From Planosporangium mesophilum (GTDB taxonomy: Bacteria > Actinomycetota > Actinomycetes > Mycobacteriales > Micromonosporaceae), in contig NZ_BOON01000030.1 in NCBI RefSeq assembly GCF_016863255.1, positions 102,772 to 166,771 on the forward strand: a stretch of DNA of 64,000 nt. Reading direction: 5' to 3'. Below the pieces are notes generated by a model, which had not been told where the DNA came from, searched no databases, and saw only the letters and a list, made by a program, of their open reading frames with translations. The position numbers and the translations under genes were made by a program. Shown one piece after another: positions 52,559-61,448 of this stretch; position 1 is the first letter of the stretch, and every line of letters starts with the position of its first letter.

Positions 52559-55233
52559 CCAGCTTGTCGGTCGGCTCCATGCCTGTCGCGAGCGAGGCTC
52601 AGATCCGTCGCCTCGCGGCTGAGTGGCTGAACCGGGAGGGAAACGGCGAGGTACTCGCCGTCAAGGCGCGCCCCCAGTGGCTCGGCGACCCCGTACTCGC
52701 AGTCGGCGGGACCTGGGTCCGCGTCGTGCCGTGCCCGTCGCCGCTGGCCATGCGGGCTGCGCTCGTCGAACGCGCTGCTGACGAGCGGCTCGTCATCCTC
52801 ACCGACTGCGACGAGGACACGCTGGGCGTCGGGTTGATGGCGCACTGCGCGAAGCTGAAGTTGGTCAGCATCGAGCCGTGGGAGCTGGTGCGCACCCACT
52901 TCGCCGCATCGGCCCTCGACCCGGCGCTAGTCAGGGAAGGGCGGTGGCTCGCGGACGCGCTGACTGAACACGCACCAGCCGACGGCTGGCCGCCGGTCTC
53001 CGGCGCCGTCCTCACTCGCGGCCACGCCATGCGCAGCCTCGCCGCCCGACTCCTGGCTATCGACATCAAGGATCTCGACAGCGCCGGGATCCTGCAGTGG
53101 ACGACCCGTAGCGTCGACGTCGTCCGCTACAGCGGCCTTCCCGCAGACGTCCGCCAGGGGATCGGTAACTGGCTGGCATCCGTCGCCGGCGCGCCTACCC
53201 GGTGGGCGATGGCCGCTGTGGACAGCGGATACGGCACGGACGCCATCCCGCTCGGCATCGTGGCGGGACTGCTCTGGCATCCCGAAACGCGTGTTTCGGC
53301 GACGGTCACGGCAGCGCGCGTACGGCTCGAACCCATGATCGGCGGCGCTCAGCCGAGCAAGAATGATGCTCTGGCGTGGAGCGAGGCGGCCCACGCCTGG
53401 CTGGAGCGCGCCGTCGACGCGGCGGACAACCGTCCGCTGGTGACGCGGATCCTGCGCCGCACCGAGGAGATCCTGACCGATATCCAGGCGGCGGGCCTCA
53501 TCCAACAATCCGATGTGCTGCCCGCTGCGCTGGCCGCCCGGATACGGATCTTCGCCGACCGGCTCCGCGCGGCGCTGCCGCAGCCGGTGCCGATCACTCT
53601 GGCCGCGGCAGAAGCAGCCTTGCGTGCGGCCAAAGCACATCAGCTGGCTGTGGCCAGCAGCGACATCACGGTGGCGGATTCGGCGCTGCGGCTGCTGCGC
53701 TGGCTCGCGACCCCGGACGGGGCCGCCCCGTTGACCCTCGCTGACGCGGTCGCGCGCCACGCCCTCGACGACGGCTGGGTGGATCGTGCCCGCCACGACG
53801 TCTGGTCGGGAGTCAACGATCTGGAAGTGGCGGCCGCCTACCGGCAGTTGCTTGATCAGATCAACGCTCGCCGTGACCGCCACGACGACCAGTTTGCCCA
53901 GTTGCTGGCGCAGGCGACGCAGGCTGACGCGGCACCTGGATCGATGCTGCGCGTGGAGGATGTGCTCTCCCGTGTCGTGCAGCCGATCGTCGACGCCGGG
54001 CAGCATGTGCTGCTGCTGGTTGTCGACGGGATGAGTGTGGCCGCGAGTGTCGAGCTGGTTGAGTCCATCACCGCGAACACCTGGGTGGAGCTAGCACCGA
54101 AGGGCGGACGGCGCGTCGGCGTGCTCGCCGGTCTGCCGACCGTCACTGAGGTGAGCCGCACGAGTCTGTTCAGCGGACGCCCCGCCCGGGGTGGGCAGAC
54201 TGAGGAGCGCGCGGGACTCGCCGCGGTGTTCGGCAAGAAGGCCCAGTTGCTTCATAAGGCCGACCTCCGTACAGGTGGGGGAGCGAGCATCGATCCCACC
54301 GTCGTCAGCGCGCTCAAGGACCACTCCCTGAAGGTCGTCGCGGCGGTGGTCAACACCGTTGATGACGCGCTCGACCGTAGTGATCCTGCTGCTATCGACT
54401 GGACCGTTGACACTGTCCGCGCAGTGCGTGACCTCCTCGAGCACGCCCGGGACCGGGTCGTGGTGCTGCTGTCCGACCATGGCCATGTGATCGACCGGGG
54501 ATCCGAGGCGGAGCTACGGTCGCAGCCCGGCGCGATCTCGGCGCGTTGGCGACCTGCCACCCAGCATGCGGGTGATGGCGAAGTCCTGGTGTCCGGGCCG
54601 CGGGTGATGCTCGGCGACGGGAAGGTCGTCCTCCCGTGGCGGGAAACGATCAGGTACACCGCGCGCAAGGCCGGTTACCACGGCGGGGCCAGCCCGTCCG
54701 AGGCCGTCATCCCGCTGACAGTGCTTACTGCGGGCAACGAAGATGCCGTCCCTGGCTGGGCCGGCGCCCCGGTCGCCGCGCCCGCATGGTGGAGGGGAGC
54801 GGCGGCGCCGGCCGCTACCGGGACCCCAACCCCGGCGCCGGTCGCGCAGGACAGCCAGGACGCGCTCTTCGACATGGTGTCGGCGGCACCTCAGCAGGCC
54901 CAGCCTGTCGCCCCCGGTGAGCACCCTCTCGTTGCAACGCTGCTGGCGAGCGACCTCTACCGGGCCCGCCGGAAAGCGGGTCGCGCCACGCTGCCAGACG
55001 ATCGGGTGGCTGCACTGCTCACCGCGCTTCTTGCCGCTCCGAGCGGCCGGCTGCGGGTCGAGTCGCTGGCCGCCGAGGCGGGGATTCCCCCACACCGGAT
55101 CGGGCCGACGCTCACAGTGCTCCGCCGGCTCCTTCAGGTCGAGGGGTTCCCCGTCCTCGACCTCGACCCGGACGGAAAGACGGCGGTGCTGAACGAGCGG
55201 CTGCTTCGCGAGCAGTTCCAGTTGGGCCAGTGA
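52555..55233 (+). CDS. pglZ: BREX type 2 alkaline-phosphatase-like protein PglZ
   Basis: 892 residues. Alkaline phosphatase superfamily core: HVLLLVVDGMSVAAS (metal Asp about 491) and DRVVVLLSDHGHVIDRGSE (about Asp641, His643), with YHGGASPSEAVIPLTVL further on. PglZ is the defining protein of BREX systems. C-terminal 100 residues form a helical, winged-helix-like domain (GRLRVESLAAEAGIPPHRIG). Translationally coupled to pglY. Its stop is 8 bases from the end of a convergent NYN gene. Confidence 0.95.
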   Translation: MTSLSVGSMPVASEAQIRRLAAEWLNREGNGEVLAVKARPQWLGDPVLAVGGTWVRVVPCPSPLAMRAALVERAADERLVILTDCDEDTLGVGLMAHCAKLKLVSIEPWELVRTHFAASALDPALVREGRWLADALTEHAPADGWPPVSGAVLTRGHAMRSLAARLLAIDIKDLDSAGILQWTTRSVDVVRYSGLPADVRQGIGNWLASVAGAPTRWAMAAVDSGYGTDAIPLGIVAGLLWHPETRVSATVTAARVRLEPMIGGAQPSKNDALAWSEAAHAWLERAVDAADNRPLVTRILRRTEEILTDIQAAGLIQQSDVLPAALAARIRIFADRLRAALPQPVPITLAAAEAALRAAKAHQLAVASSDITVADSALRLLRWLATPDGAAPLTLADAVARHALDDGWVDRARHDVWSGVNDLEVAAAYRQLLDQINARRDRHDDQFAQLLAQATQADAAPGSMLRVEDVLSRVVQPIVDAGQHVLLLVVDGMSVAASVELVESITANTWVELAPKGGRRVGVLAGLPTVTEVSRTSLFSGRPARGGQTEERAGLAAVFGKKAQLLHKADLRTGGGASIDPTVVSALKDHSLKVVAAVVNTVDDALDRSDPAAIDWTVDTVRAVRDLLEHARDRVVVLLSDHGHVIDRGSEAELRSQPGAISARWRPATQHAGDGEVLVSGPRVMLGDGKVVLPWRETIRYTARKAGYHGGASPSEAVIPLTVLTAGNEDAVPGWAGAPVAAPAWWRGAAAPAATGTPTPAPVAQDSQDALFDMVSAAPQQAQPVAPGEHPLVATLLASDLYRARRKAGRATLPDDRVAALLTALLAAPSGRLRVESLAAEAGIPPHRIGPTLTVLRRLLQVEGFPVLDLDPDGKTAVLNERLLREQFQLGQ

Positions 55234-55241
55234 GGCGAGAA

Positions 55242-55871
55242 TCAGTGCCACTTGGCGGGCCGTTGGTGGGCCCGCCCAGTTGCCGCGTCGATCACCGTAT
55301 CTGGGAGCAGCGAGTTGCGGATGTCGGCGTGAGCGAGCTGGAATGACGCTGGGATCAGGCTCCTGAGCTCGTTGCTGTTCCGCCGCGGCGGGAATGCGGC
55401 GATCATGCCCATCTTGCTGCCGGTCATTGCGGCCACGGTCCTGGCCTTCCGCACTGCGGGACAGAGGTCGGAGTCGGCGCTGACGATGAGGGCGATGTCA
55501 GCGGCGGCGGAGGCTGCGTCGGCAACCAGGGAGACCGCGATGTTGACGTCGGTCTCCTTCTCCTCGTACGACGTCCACACGGCGCCGCACGAGCGGCAGG
55601 ACCGCGACTTGGCCTGGTACCTGCCCAGGATCACCTCGATGGAGTTTCCGCAGTGCGCCTTCAGCGCTTCCAGGTAGGTGTGCTGGCGTGCCTCGGCGGC
55701 CGGGTCGTTGCGTACCGCGGCCGTGAAGTAGCGAACGGCGATGATCGTATCGTTGGGGCGGAGCCGTCCGACCAGCTTCGCTAGGTCGAGCCAGAGGTAC
55801 CGGTGCTGGTAACGCTCCCGCAGGCCGTGGTACAGGTTGAAGCCGTCGACGTAGGCGATGACGCTTGCCAT
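55242..55871 (-). CDS. NYN/PIN-like ribonuclease-family protein inside the BREX locus
   Basis: 209 residues. NYN (LabA/DUF88) fold: IAYVDGFNLYHGLRE (Asp9, Asn12), EKETDVNIAVSLVADA and LIVSADSDLCPAVR carry the acidic residues that bind metal in PIN-like RNases. A CRSCGAVW zinc-knuckle half sits just before EKETD. GAAGGAG precedes the ATG. Encoded opposite to pglZ and brxD, so it is a separate unit; a role as an RNA-cutting effector or abortive component is inference. Confidence 0.85.
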   Translation of the reverse strand: MASVIAYVDGFNLYHGLRERYQHRYLWLDLAKLVGRLRPNDTIIAVRYFTAAVRNDPAAEARQHTYLEALKAHCGNSIEVILGRYQAKSRSCRSCGAVWTSYEEKETDVNIAVSLVADAASAAADIALIVSADSDLCPAVRKARTVAAMTGSKMGMIAAFPPRRNSNELRSLIPASFQLAHADIRNSLLPDTVIDAATGRAHQRPAKWH

Positions 55872-55967
55872 CGGTACTCCTTCAGTGGTTGCCGCCGCCG
55901 ACGGCAGGCCGATAGGGCGGACATCGTTGCGGAGTGTGGAAGGCGCGGCTATTCTCGAGAAGACTCC

Positions 55968-56014
55968 GCCGGGGACTCGTTCCCCGGCCTGACGGCCCCG
56001 TTCGCGGGGCCGTC
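55968..56014. terminator. Two consecutive hairpins
   Basis: Hairpin 1: GCCGGGGA (55968-55975), loop CTCGT, TCCCCGGC. Hairpin 2: GACGGCCCCG (55991-56000), loop TTCG, CGGGGCCGTC (56005-56014), a perfect 10-pair stem. They lie 25-70 bases beyond the end of the minus-strand RHH-RAMA gene and before the NYN gene promoter, so they likely terminate the former. Confidence 0.7.
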
Positions 56015-56038
56015 GTGCTATGTGCTTCTTTGTCCAGT

Positions 56039-56473
56039 TCAGGACTTGGCTGAGCGTGGGCCGATCAGCGCGCGGAGCGTTTTTCCGGTGCTGTCGACGA
56101 TCCAGAACGTCCGGCCGTTCGTTTGCGGGAATGCGCGAGCAGGATTCACGCTCTGCACCACGGCGATTGCGGCAGCGCTGGCCGACGGGTAGGTCTTTCC
56201 CGTCAACGGCCCGGAAGTGATCCGTAGTTGGTGCGTTGTGCGATCGAACCTGCCGCTGATCCGTTTTCCCTGGTAGACGACGTGGACAGCTACTTGGTCC
56301 GGCTCGTCGTCCGCGCTGGCGGGCGTGGCGCGGGGCGGGCTGGCCGGTTCCTGCGCAGGCTCCGTCGGCGCCTCGACGAGGCGAGCGACGACGTCGCCGA
56401 CAGCAACCCCGAATACCTTGGCGGCGAAGGCCAGGCGTTCGTACGTCTCATCCGAGACCTCTACCTGCTTCAC
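56039..56473 (-). CDS. Small protein: RHH-like N-terminus and RAMA-like C-terminus
   Basis: 144 residues. The first 35 (VEVSDETYERLAFAAKVFGV and AVGDVVARLVEA) look like a ribbon-helix-helix or antitoxin-type DNA-binding unit. After a Pro/Glu linker, 65-140 resembles a RAMA domain: VVYQGKRISGRFDR, TYPSASAAAIAVV and NGRTFWIVDSTGKTL. RAMA domains are predicted to recognise modified DNA in restriction systems. Divergent from brxD across a 154-base gap with an AT-rich palindrome, so it may be the local regulator. Domain calls are by pattern, not by search. GTG start with GAGGAAGA upstream. Confidence 0.75.
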   Translation of the reverse strand: MKQVEVSDETYERLAFAAKVFGVAVGDVVARLVEAPTEPAQEPASPPRATPASADDEPDQVAVHVVYQGKRISGRFDRTTHQLRITSGPLTGKTYPSASAAAIAVVQSVNPARAFPQTNGRTFWIVDSTGKTLRALIGPRSAKS

Positions 56474-56520
56474 GTCTTCCTCGCAATCCGGCCGGTACTG
56501 CAGGGGTCGGAAAAGAAACT

Positions 56521-56532
56521 ATAGACGTCTAT
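56521..56532. promoter_or_regulatory. Palindrome ATAGACGTCTAT between RHH-RAMA gene and brxD
   Basis: A perfect 12-base palindrome in an AT-rich stretch (56510-56575), 48 bases before the minus-strand GTG and 96 bases before brxD. A good candidate operator for the RHH-RAMA protein controlling both directions. TTATAGTTGACC at about 56549-56560 may hold promoter elements. Confidence 0.5.
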
Positions 56533-56627
56533 TTCGAGTGTCAAGAGGTTATAGTTGACCATGTAAAGGTGTGATCATTGCTGATGAGGCGCCGGTCACC
56601 AGCCTGGAAGGACGTTAGGCTCAGCGC

Positions 56628-57962
56628 GTGAGTGTGGAGATCAGCGCCCGTCGGCGACGCGAGGTGATCGATGCGCTGCGTCGCGGGACCGTGCCGCGCA
56701 GCGGGCTCGACGTCCTTGCTGTCGGGCTGGACGGGTTTGCGGCTGCGATCGATGCCGAGCTCGACACCGCCACCGACGGCGGTGCGGTCTTCAAAGCCGT
56801 CCGGGGAGAGTACGGCGCCGGGAAGACGTTCTTCACCAGGTGGCTCGCGGAGCGCGCGAAGCGGCGGGGCCTGGCCGTGGCCGAGGTGCAGATATCCGAG
56901 ACCGAGACACCACTGCACCGGCTGGAGACCGTGTATCGGCGTGTGGTCGAGAACCTGACCACCGAGGAGTTCGCGCCCTCTGCCCTTCGGCCTGTGCTTG
57001 ACTCCTGGATCTTTACCCTCGAAGAGGACGTCCTGGCCGGCGGTGGGGTGACGGAGAACGACGCTGATGCGCTCGACGCCGCGGTAGGCGAGCTAATGGA
57101 GCGGCGGCTGGGCGACATCGGGCGTAACGCTCCTACATTCGCCGCCGCCATCCGTGGCTACCGAGCGGCCTCCGCGGCTGGCGAGGCGGCCACTGCCGAA
57201 GGGCTGGCCGCATGGCTCGGTGGACAGCCGAATGTAGCGGCCGGCGTACGCCGGACCGCAGGCGTCAAGGGGGAGCTGGACCACTACACCGCGCTCGGGT
57301 TCCTCCAGGGACTGCTCACGGTGCTACGTGACTGCGGCCACCCCGGGCTGCTGGTCGTCCTCGACGAGGTCGAAACCCTGCAGCGGATGCGCTCCGACGT
57401 TCGAGACAAGGCGCTCAACGCATTACGGCAGCTCATCGACGAGATCGACGGTGGCAGGTTTCCCGGTCTCTATCTGGTCATCACCGGCACGCCGGCGTTC
57501 TTCGACGGGGTGCAGGGCGCGCAACGGCTGCCCCCGCTCGCCCAACGGCTGTCGACCGACTTCACCACTGACCCGCGCTTCGACAATCCACGGGCCGTTC
57601 AGCTACGACTGCCCGGGTTCGCCGCCGAGGGGTTGCGTGAGCTGGGTGGCCGCGTACGGGACCTCTTCGTCGCCGACCTTCCCGACAGGAGGCGAGTCGT
57701 CGATGCGGTCGACGACTCGTACATTCGCCTGCTCGCCGAAGCGGTCACGGGGCACCTCGGCGGAAAGGTGGGCATCGCCCCCCGAGTCTTTCTCAAGAAA
57801 CTCGTCGGCGACGTGCTTGATCGGGTCGAGTTGCATCCAGACTTTGATCCGCGCCGCGACTACAAGCTAACCTTGAGGGCCGGAGAGCTCACCGACATCG
57901 AGCGCAATGCGGCTGGCATGGCTGTCGCCAGTGTTGACGACATCGAGCTCGAATTGCCGTGA
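56628..57962 (+). CDS. brxD: BREX ATP-binding protein BrxD
   Basis: 444 residues. P-loop RGEYGAGKTFFT (Walker A 60-67), Walker B GLLVVLDEVET (Asp246, Glu247), sensor-like VITGTPAFFDG. AAA+ ATPase of the type present in BREX types 2 and 3; its motor role in the system is not defined. GTG start. Ends in a GTGA overlap with brxHI. Separated from pglZ by the two minus-strand accessory genes, so this pair has its own promoter. Confidence 0.93.
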   Translation: MSVEISARRRREVIDALRRGTVPRSGLDVLAVGLDGFAAAIDAELDTATDGGAVFKAVRGEYGAGKTFFTRWLAERAKRRGLAVAEVQISETETPLHRLETVYRRVVENLTTEEFAPSALRPVLDSWIFTLEEDVLAGGGVTENDADALDAAVGELMERRLGDIGRNAPTFAAAIRGYRAASAAGEAATAEGLAAWLGGQPNVAAGVRRTAGVKGELDHYTALGFLQGLLTVLRDCGHPGLLVVLDEVETLQRMRSDVRDKALNALRQLIDEIDGGRFPGLYLVITGTPAFFDGVQGAQRLPPLAQRLSTDFTTDPRFDNPRAVQLRLPGFAAEGLRELGGRVRDLFVADLPDRRRVVDAVDDSYIRLLAEAVTGHLGGKVGIAPRVFLKKLVGDVLDRVELHPDFDPRRDYKLTLRAGELTDIERNAAGMAVASVDDIELELP

Positions 57963-60061
57963 CCGCCGTCGACCGCCTGCACCCTGGGCTCGTTCACCAC
58001 CTCGTCAACACACTTGGTTGGCCGTCGCTTCGTCCGCTCCAGGAAGCCGCCGTGGAACCGCTCATCAGCGGCAAGGATGCCCTACTGCTGGCTCCGACCG
58101 CCGGGGGCAAGACGGAAGCGGCAGTGTTCCCGCTGCTCACGTCAATGATCGAGTACGGGTGGCGCGGGCTTTCCGTGCTGTACGTCTGCCCGCTGCGGGC
58201 GCTCCTCAACAACCTGCACCCACGTGTCGACGGCTATGCCCGCTGGGTTGGCCGCGCGGCGGGGGTCTGGCACGGCGATACAAAGCCGTCGCAGCGGAGG
58301 GCGATGCGGGCCGAGCGACCGGACATCCTGCTCACGACCCCTGAGTCTCTTGAGTCACTCCTGGTCTCACCGTCAGTCAACCCCAGGGAGTTCTTCGGTG
58401 ATGTGCAGGCCGTCATCGTCGACGAGGTCCACGCCTTCGCCGGCGATGACAGGGGCTGGCATCTTCTCGCTGTGCTGGAACGGATTTCCCGTCTCGCCAA
58501 TCGGCCCATCCAGCGGGTGGGTTTGTCAGCAACCGTCGGGAACCCGCAGGAGTTGCTGAGCTGGCTGCAGGGGGCAGGTGCGGCCACTCGCCCCAGCGTC
58601 GTCGTGGCGCCTGTGGCTGCAGGCCCACCGTCGCCGGCGCAGATCGAGGTTGATTACGTCGGGAGCGTCCAGAACGCCGCTACCGTGATATCCGCGCTTC
58701 ATCGAGGAGAGAAGCGGCTGGTCTTCTGCGAGACGCGCCGGCGGGCAGAAGAATTAGCCCTCGCTTTACGGTCGCGCACTGTGACGACCTTCGTCTCCCA
58801 CTCGTCGCTGTCGGCTGACGAACGGCGCCGCGCCGAGCAAGCCTTCGCCGAGGCTCGAGACTGCGTCATCGTCGCGACATCCACGCTGGAACTCGGCATT
58901 GATGTCGGCGACCTGGACCGGGTCATCCAGCTTGACGCTCCACGCTCGGTAGCGTCATTCCTCCAGCGCCTCGGCCGGACCGGACGGCGCGCGGGTAGTG
59001 AGCGGAATATGCTGTTCCTCGCCACGTCGGCGAAGAATTTGCTTCATGCGACCGGACTTCTGCGGCTCTGGAACACAGGGTTCGTCGAGCCAATCAGTCC
59101 ACCGCCGGCACCTCGTCACATCGCTGCTCAGCAGCTACTTGCTCTCTGCCTTCAGGAGGGGCGCGCTGGCGAAACCATCTGGCGCGAATGGTGGGGTGAC
59201 CTTCCAATCTTCGACGAGTCCGCCCGAGATGTCGCCGAGTGGCTCGTAGCAAACGGCCATCTCGAGCGGGACTCGTCGGGCATGCTCTTCATCGGACCGG
59301 AGACCGAGCGCCGTTACGGGCGACGCAACTTCATGGAACTTCTCGCGGTCTTCACTGCCGCACCTGAGTTCACAGTCCTCTACGGCCGACAGGAGGTCGG
59401 GGGAGCAGATCCTCTCATGCTGATGCGCAAGGTGGAGGGCCCACGAGTCCTGTCACTCGCGGGCCGTCCGTGGCGTGTGACGCACATCGACTGGCCCCAC
59501 CGGCGTTGTTTCGTGGAGCCGACAGATATTCCGGGCCGCAGCGTTTGGCAGGGGATGACTCCGCCCCAGTCGTTCGAGCTCAGCCGAGCTCAGCGGGATG
59601 TACTGCTAGGTGCAACGCCTGAAGTTGGGCTATCGAAACGGGCGACCGAGGCCCTGGCCAAGCTTCGGGTGGAGGCCGGCCACCGGGCCTGGGCGGACGG
59701 CACGGTTGTCGAGTCGGACGGCGAGAACATCGTGTGGTGGACCTGGGCCGGCGAGCGAGCTAACGCGACGCTCGCCGCAGCCCTTCCCGATGTAGTCGAC
59801 CCCGACTGCGATCTCGACGATCACTGTATCCGGCTCCGCGATGATGTCTCGAGGGACCGTCTTCGTGCGGCAATCGACCGGCTCGAGGACGAGCTGCCGC
59901 GGCCAGTGGTGGTGGACGAGGCGCTGCAGCAGCTCAAGTTCGCTGAGATGCTCCCCGCCAAGCTGGCTCAGGACACACTTGGTCTTCGTCTAGCGGATCC
60001 AGGTGGGGCGCTTGCAGTGGTGGCAGAACGTATCCGGTGGTATCACTCATCGGACAGCTAA
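57959..60061 (+). CDS. brxHI: BREX DEAD/H helicase BrxHI
   Basis: 700 residues, SF2 Lhr-like helicase: Walker A APTAGGKT (45-52), TTPESLESLL, DEVH (155-158), VGLSATVGN, then the second RecA domain with STLELGIDVGDLDRVIQ and QRLGRTGRRAG, and a C-terminal extension with WH-like and beta-rich parts. Large-helicase component of type 2 BREX. Coupled to brxD. Codon use in the last 600 bases is slightly less GC-biased than in pglWYZ. Confidence 0.93.
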   Translation: MTAVDRLHPGLVHHLVNTLGWPSLRPLQEAAVEPLISGKDALLLAPTAGGKTEAAVFPLLTSMIEYGWRGLSVLYVCPLRALLNNLHPRVDGYARWVGRAAGVWHGDTKPSQRRAMRAERPDILLTTPESLESLLVSPSVNPREFFGDVQAVIVDEVHAFAGDDRGWHLLAVLERISRLANRPIQRVGLSATVGNPQELLSWLQGAGAATRPSVVVAPVAAGPPSPAQIEVDYVGSVQNAATVISALHRGEKRLVFCETRRRAEELALALRSRTVTTFVSHSSLSADERRRAEQAFAEARDCVIVATSTLELGIDVGDLDRVIQLDAPRSVASFLQRLGRTGRRAGSERNMLFLATSAKNLLHATGLLRLWNTGFVEPISPPPAPRHIAAQQLLALCLQEGRAGETIWREWWGDLPIFDESARDVAEWLVANGHLERDSSGMLFIGPETERRYGRRNFMELLAVFTAAPEFTVLYGRQEVGGADPLMLMRKVEGPRVLSLAGRPWRVTHIDWPHRRCFVEPTDIPGRSVWQGMTPPQSFELSRAQRDVLLGATPEVGLSKRATEALAKLRVEAGHRAWADGTVVESDGENIVWWTWAGERANATLAAALPDVVDPDCDLDDHCIRLRDDVSRDRLRAAIDRLEDELPRPVVVDEALQQLKFAEMLPAKLAQDTLGLRLADPGGALAVVAERIRWYHSSDS

Positions 60062-60156
60062 ACGGATTCCCGCCACGTGTGCGCCGGGCCTCAGCCTTCG
60101 CTTCAGGCAATTGTGGTCGGTGGCACGGCGGACGGCGGGGCGATCAACTGCATGTG

Positions 60157-60435
60157 TACGCGGTCGGCTGCGAGGAACTCGCCGGCACGCGAGCTGACCT
60201 CATCGAGGTCTTGAACCTCGACGAGGAAGGAAAGACCATCCGGGAAGAGGTGGAGGGCCCTCTCCTGGTGGGTGTGCGAGCCAGGATCAAGGAGGCAGGA
60301 GACTCGCTGCGAGACAACCAGCTGCCTCGGTTGCCGGTCTGGAGCGAACCCTGCGGGAAGTGTGACCTAGCCGAGCTGTGCCGCGACGTTCCAGCAGTTG
60401 CCAGGAGGGACCGTCGGGCTGCAACCGGTCGCTGA
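60157..60435 (+). pseudogene. Fragment with a Cas4/RecB-like Fe-S C-terminus
   Basis: An open frame (possible start GTG 60157) encodes VYAVGCEELAGTRADLIEVL, then VGVRARIKEAGDSLRDNQLP and WSEPCGKCDLAELCRDVPAV. The C-x2-C-x6-C end resembles the last three cysteine ligands of Cas4-like nucleases, but no PD or ExK catalytic segment is present upstream. Best read as the 3' remnant of a nuclease gene lying just behind brxHI; a short intact Cys-rich protein is the alternative. Confidence 0.5.
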
Positions 60436-60444
60436 CAGGCGTTA

Positions 60445-60474
60445 GCTCAGCCGGCGGCCCGTGCGCGGCTGAGC
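60445..60474 (+). terminator. Hairpin downstream of the BREX operon
   Basis: GCTCAGCCG (60445-60453) pairs exactly with CGGCTGAGC (60466-60474) around a 12-base loop, 10 bases after the end of the nuclease fragment. No T-tract. Likely end of the brxD-brxHI transcript. Confidence 0.6.
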
Positions 60475-60835
60475 GAGGACGAGAGCAGGCCCCGGAGGGT
60501 ACGCGGTCCGGCGTACCGGACTGGCGCCGCTCTCCGTCAAGTCGTCGCCGATACCGCCTTAATACCTAGTAGCGCCTAACTTTGGCGGTCCTGTCTCGGC
60601 ACTTCGTATCCGCGCGGTGGCGCGCGCCCAGTTACGGCTACTTTCCGTGTGAGAGGCGAAGTAGGGTCACGAGCCAGGGGTGGGCATTTGCGGCGATAGT
60701 AGGCTGCCCAGATGCCGAATCATGTGCCGAATTGGAGCAAACCCGAGACCACGTGGATATAGGGGGTTAGTCTACTCACTGACAGTTATCTAAGGGTCGG
60801 TGTATTCGGCCCGTCGAACGGGAGATGAGGCGCCG
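60475..60835. other. Non-coding, lower-GC gap behind the BREX locus
   Basis: About 360 bases with no reading frame showing actinobacterial codon bias on either strand. GC is visibly lower from about 60545 on (TTAATACCTAGTAGC, TTATCTAAGG). Probably the edge of acquired DNA; it must include the promoter for the next small gene. No integrase, repeat or attachment site is recognised. Confidence 0.5.
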
Positions 60836-61243
60836 ATGACCGCTACGCGGCCGGGAGGACCACCAGCTTACGTTGCAGCCCACCGCATTGCTGTCGTCGA
60901 CGGCCGGCTACCATTCGAGCAGGCTTACTGCCTAACGAAGCTGGTCTTTGACCACGCGGGCGGACCGGTCGTTCCCGAGCGTCGTGGCCAGATGTCGCTA
61001 AAGCTTTGTAAGGCGCTAGCAGTGGAGAACCTAGTAATGTTGACCGGAGAGATGAGTGAGACGATGCCGGCTATCGTCCGGCTGACTGTGACAGCCTCCT
61101 TTCTGGAGGAGCTTGGTTACTTGCCCGAGCAGATTGTCGTTGTGGAAAGCCGCAACTCTGGTGGCCACAAAAATGTCAACTGGTTCGTTGAGGTAACCCA
61201 GGAAGGTCTAGACCTTGTCGCCTCGGCCATCGCTTCCGGCTGA
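60836..61243 (+). CDS. Hypothetical protein
   Basis: 135 residues, family not recognised. MTATRPGGPPAYVAAHRIAV, then EQAYCLTKLVFDHAGGPVVP, MLTGEMSETMPAIVRLTVTA and a C-terminal WFVEVTQEGLDLVASAIASG; predicted mixed alpha/beta, soluble. GGGAG/AGG lies upstream of the ATG. Codons are less GC-biased than in the core genes, in keeping with a transferred gene. Monocistronic; the 205 bases following (61244-61448) show nothing. Confidence 0.6.
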   Translation: MTATRPGGPPAYVAAHRIAVVDGRLPFEQAYCLTKLVFDHAGGPVVPERRGQMSLKLCKALAVENLVMLTGEMSETMPAIVRLTVTASFLEELGYLPEQIVVVESRNSGGHKNVNWFVEVTQEGLDLVASAIASG

Positions 61244-61448
61244 CGCGCAGTCTCACGGGCTGCTGCCTTCCGGGCTCGTGCATTTTCGGCGCAGTCCCCG
61301 CTAATCCGATCATTGAGGATTCACGGCGTGCCTAGGTCGATGGTATGCGGAACTCGGAGTCGTCCGGAGGTTCCGGGTACGTGTGACGACGGCTTGACTC
61401 CAGCGCCCTGGGGCAGAGGTATTGCTCCGCGTGTGACTGGAAAATGCG

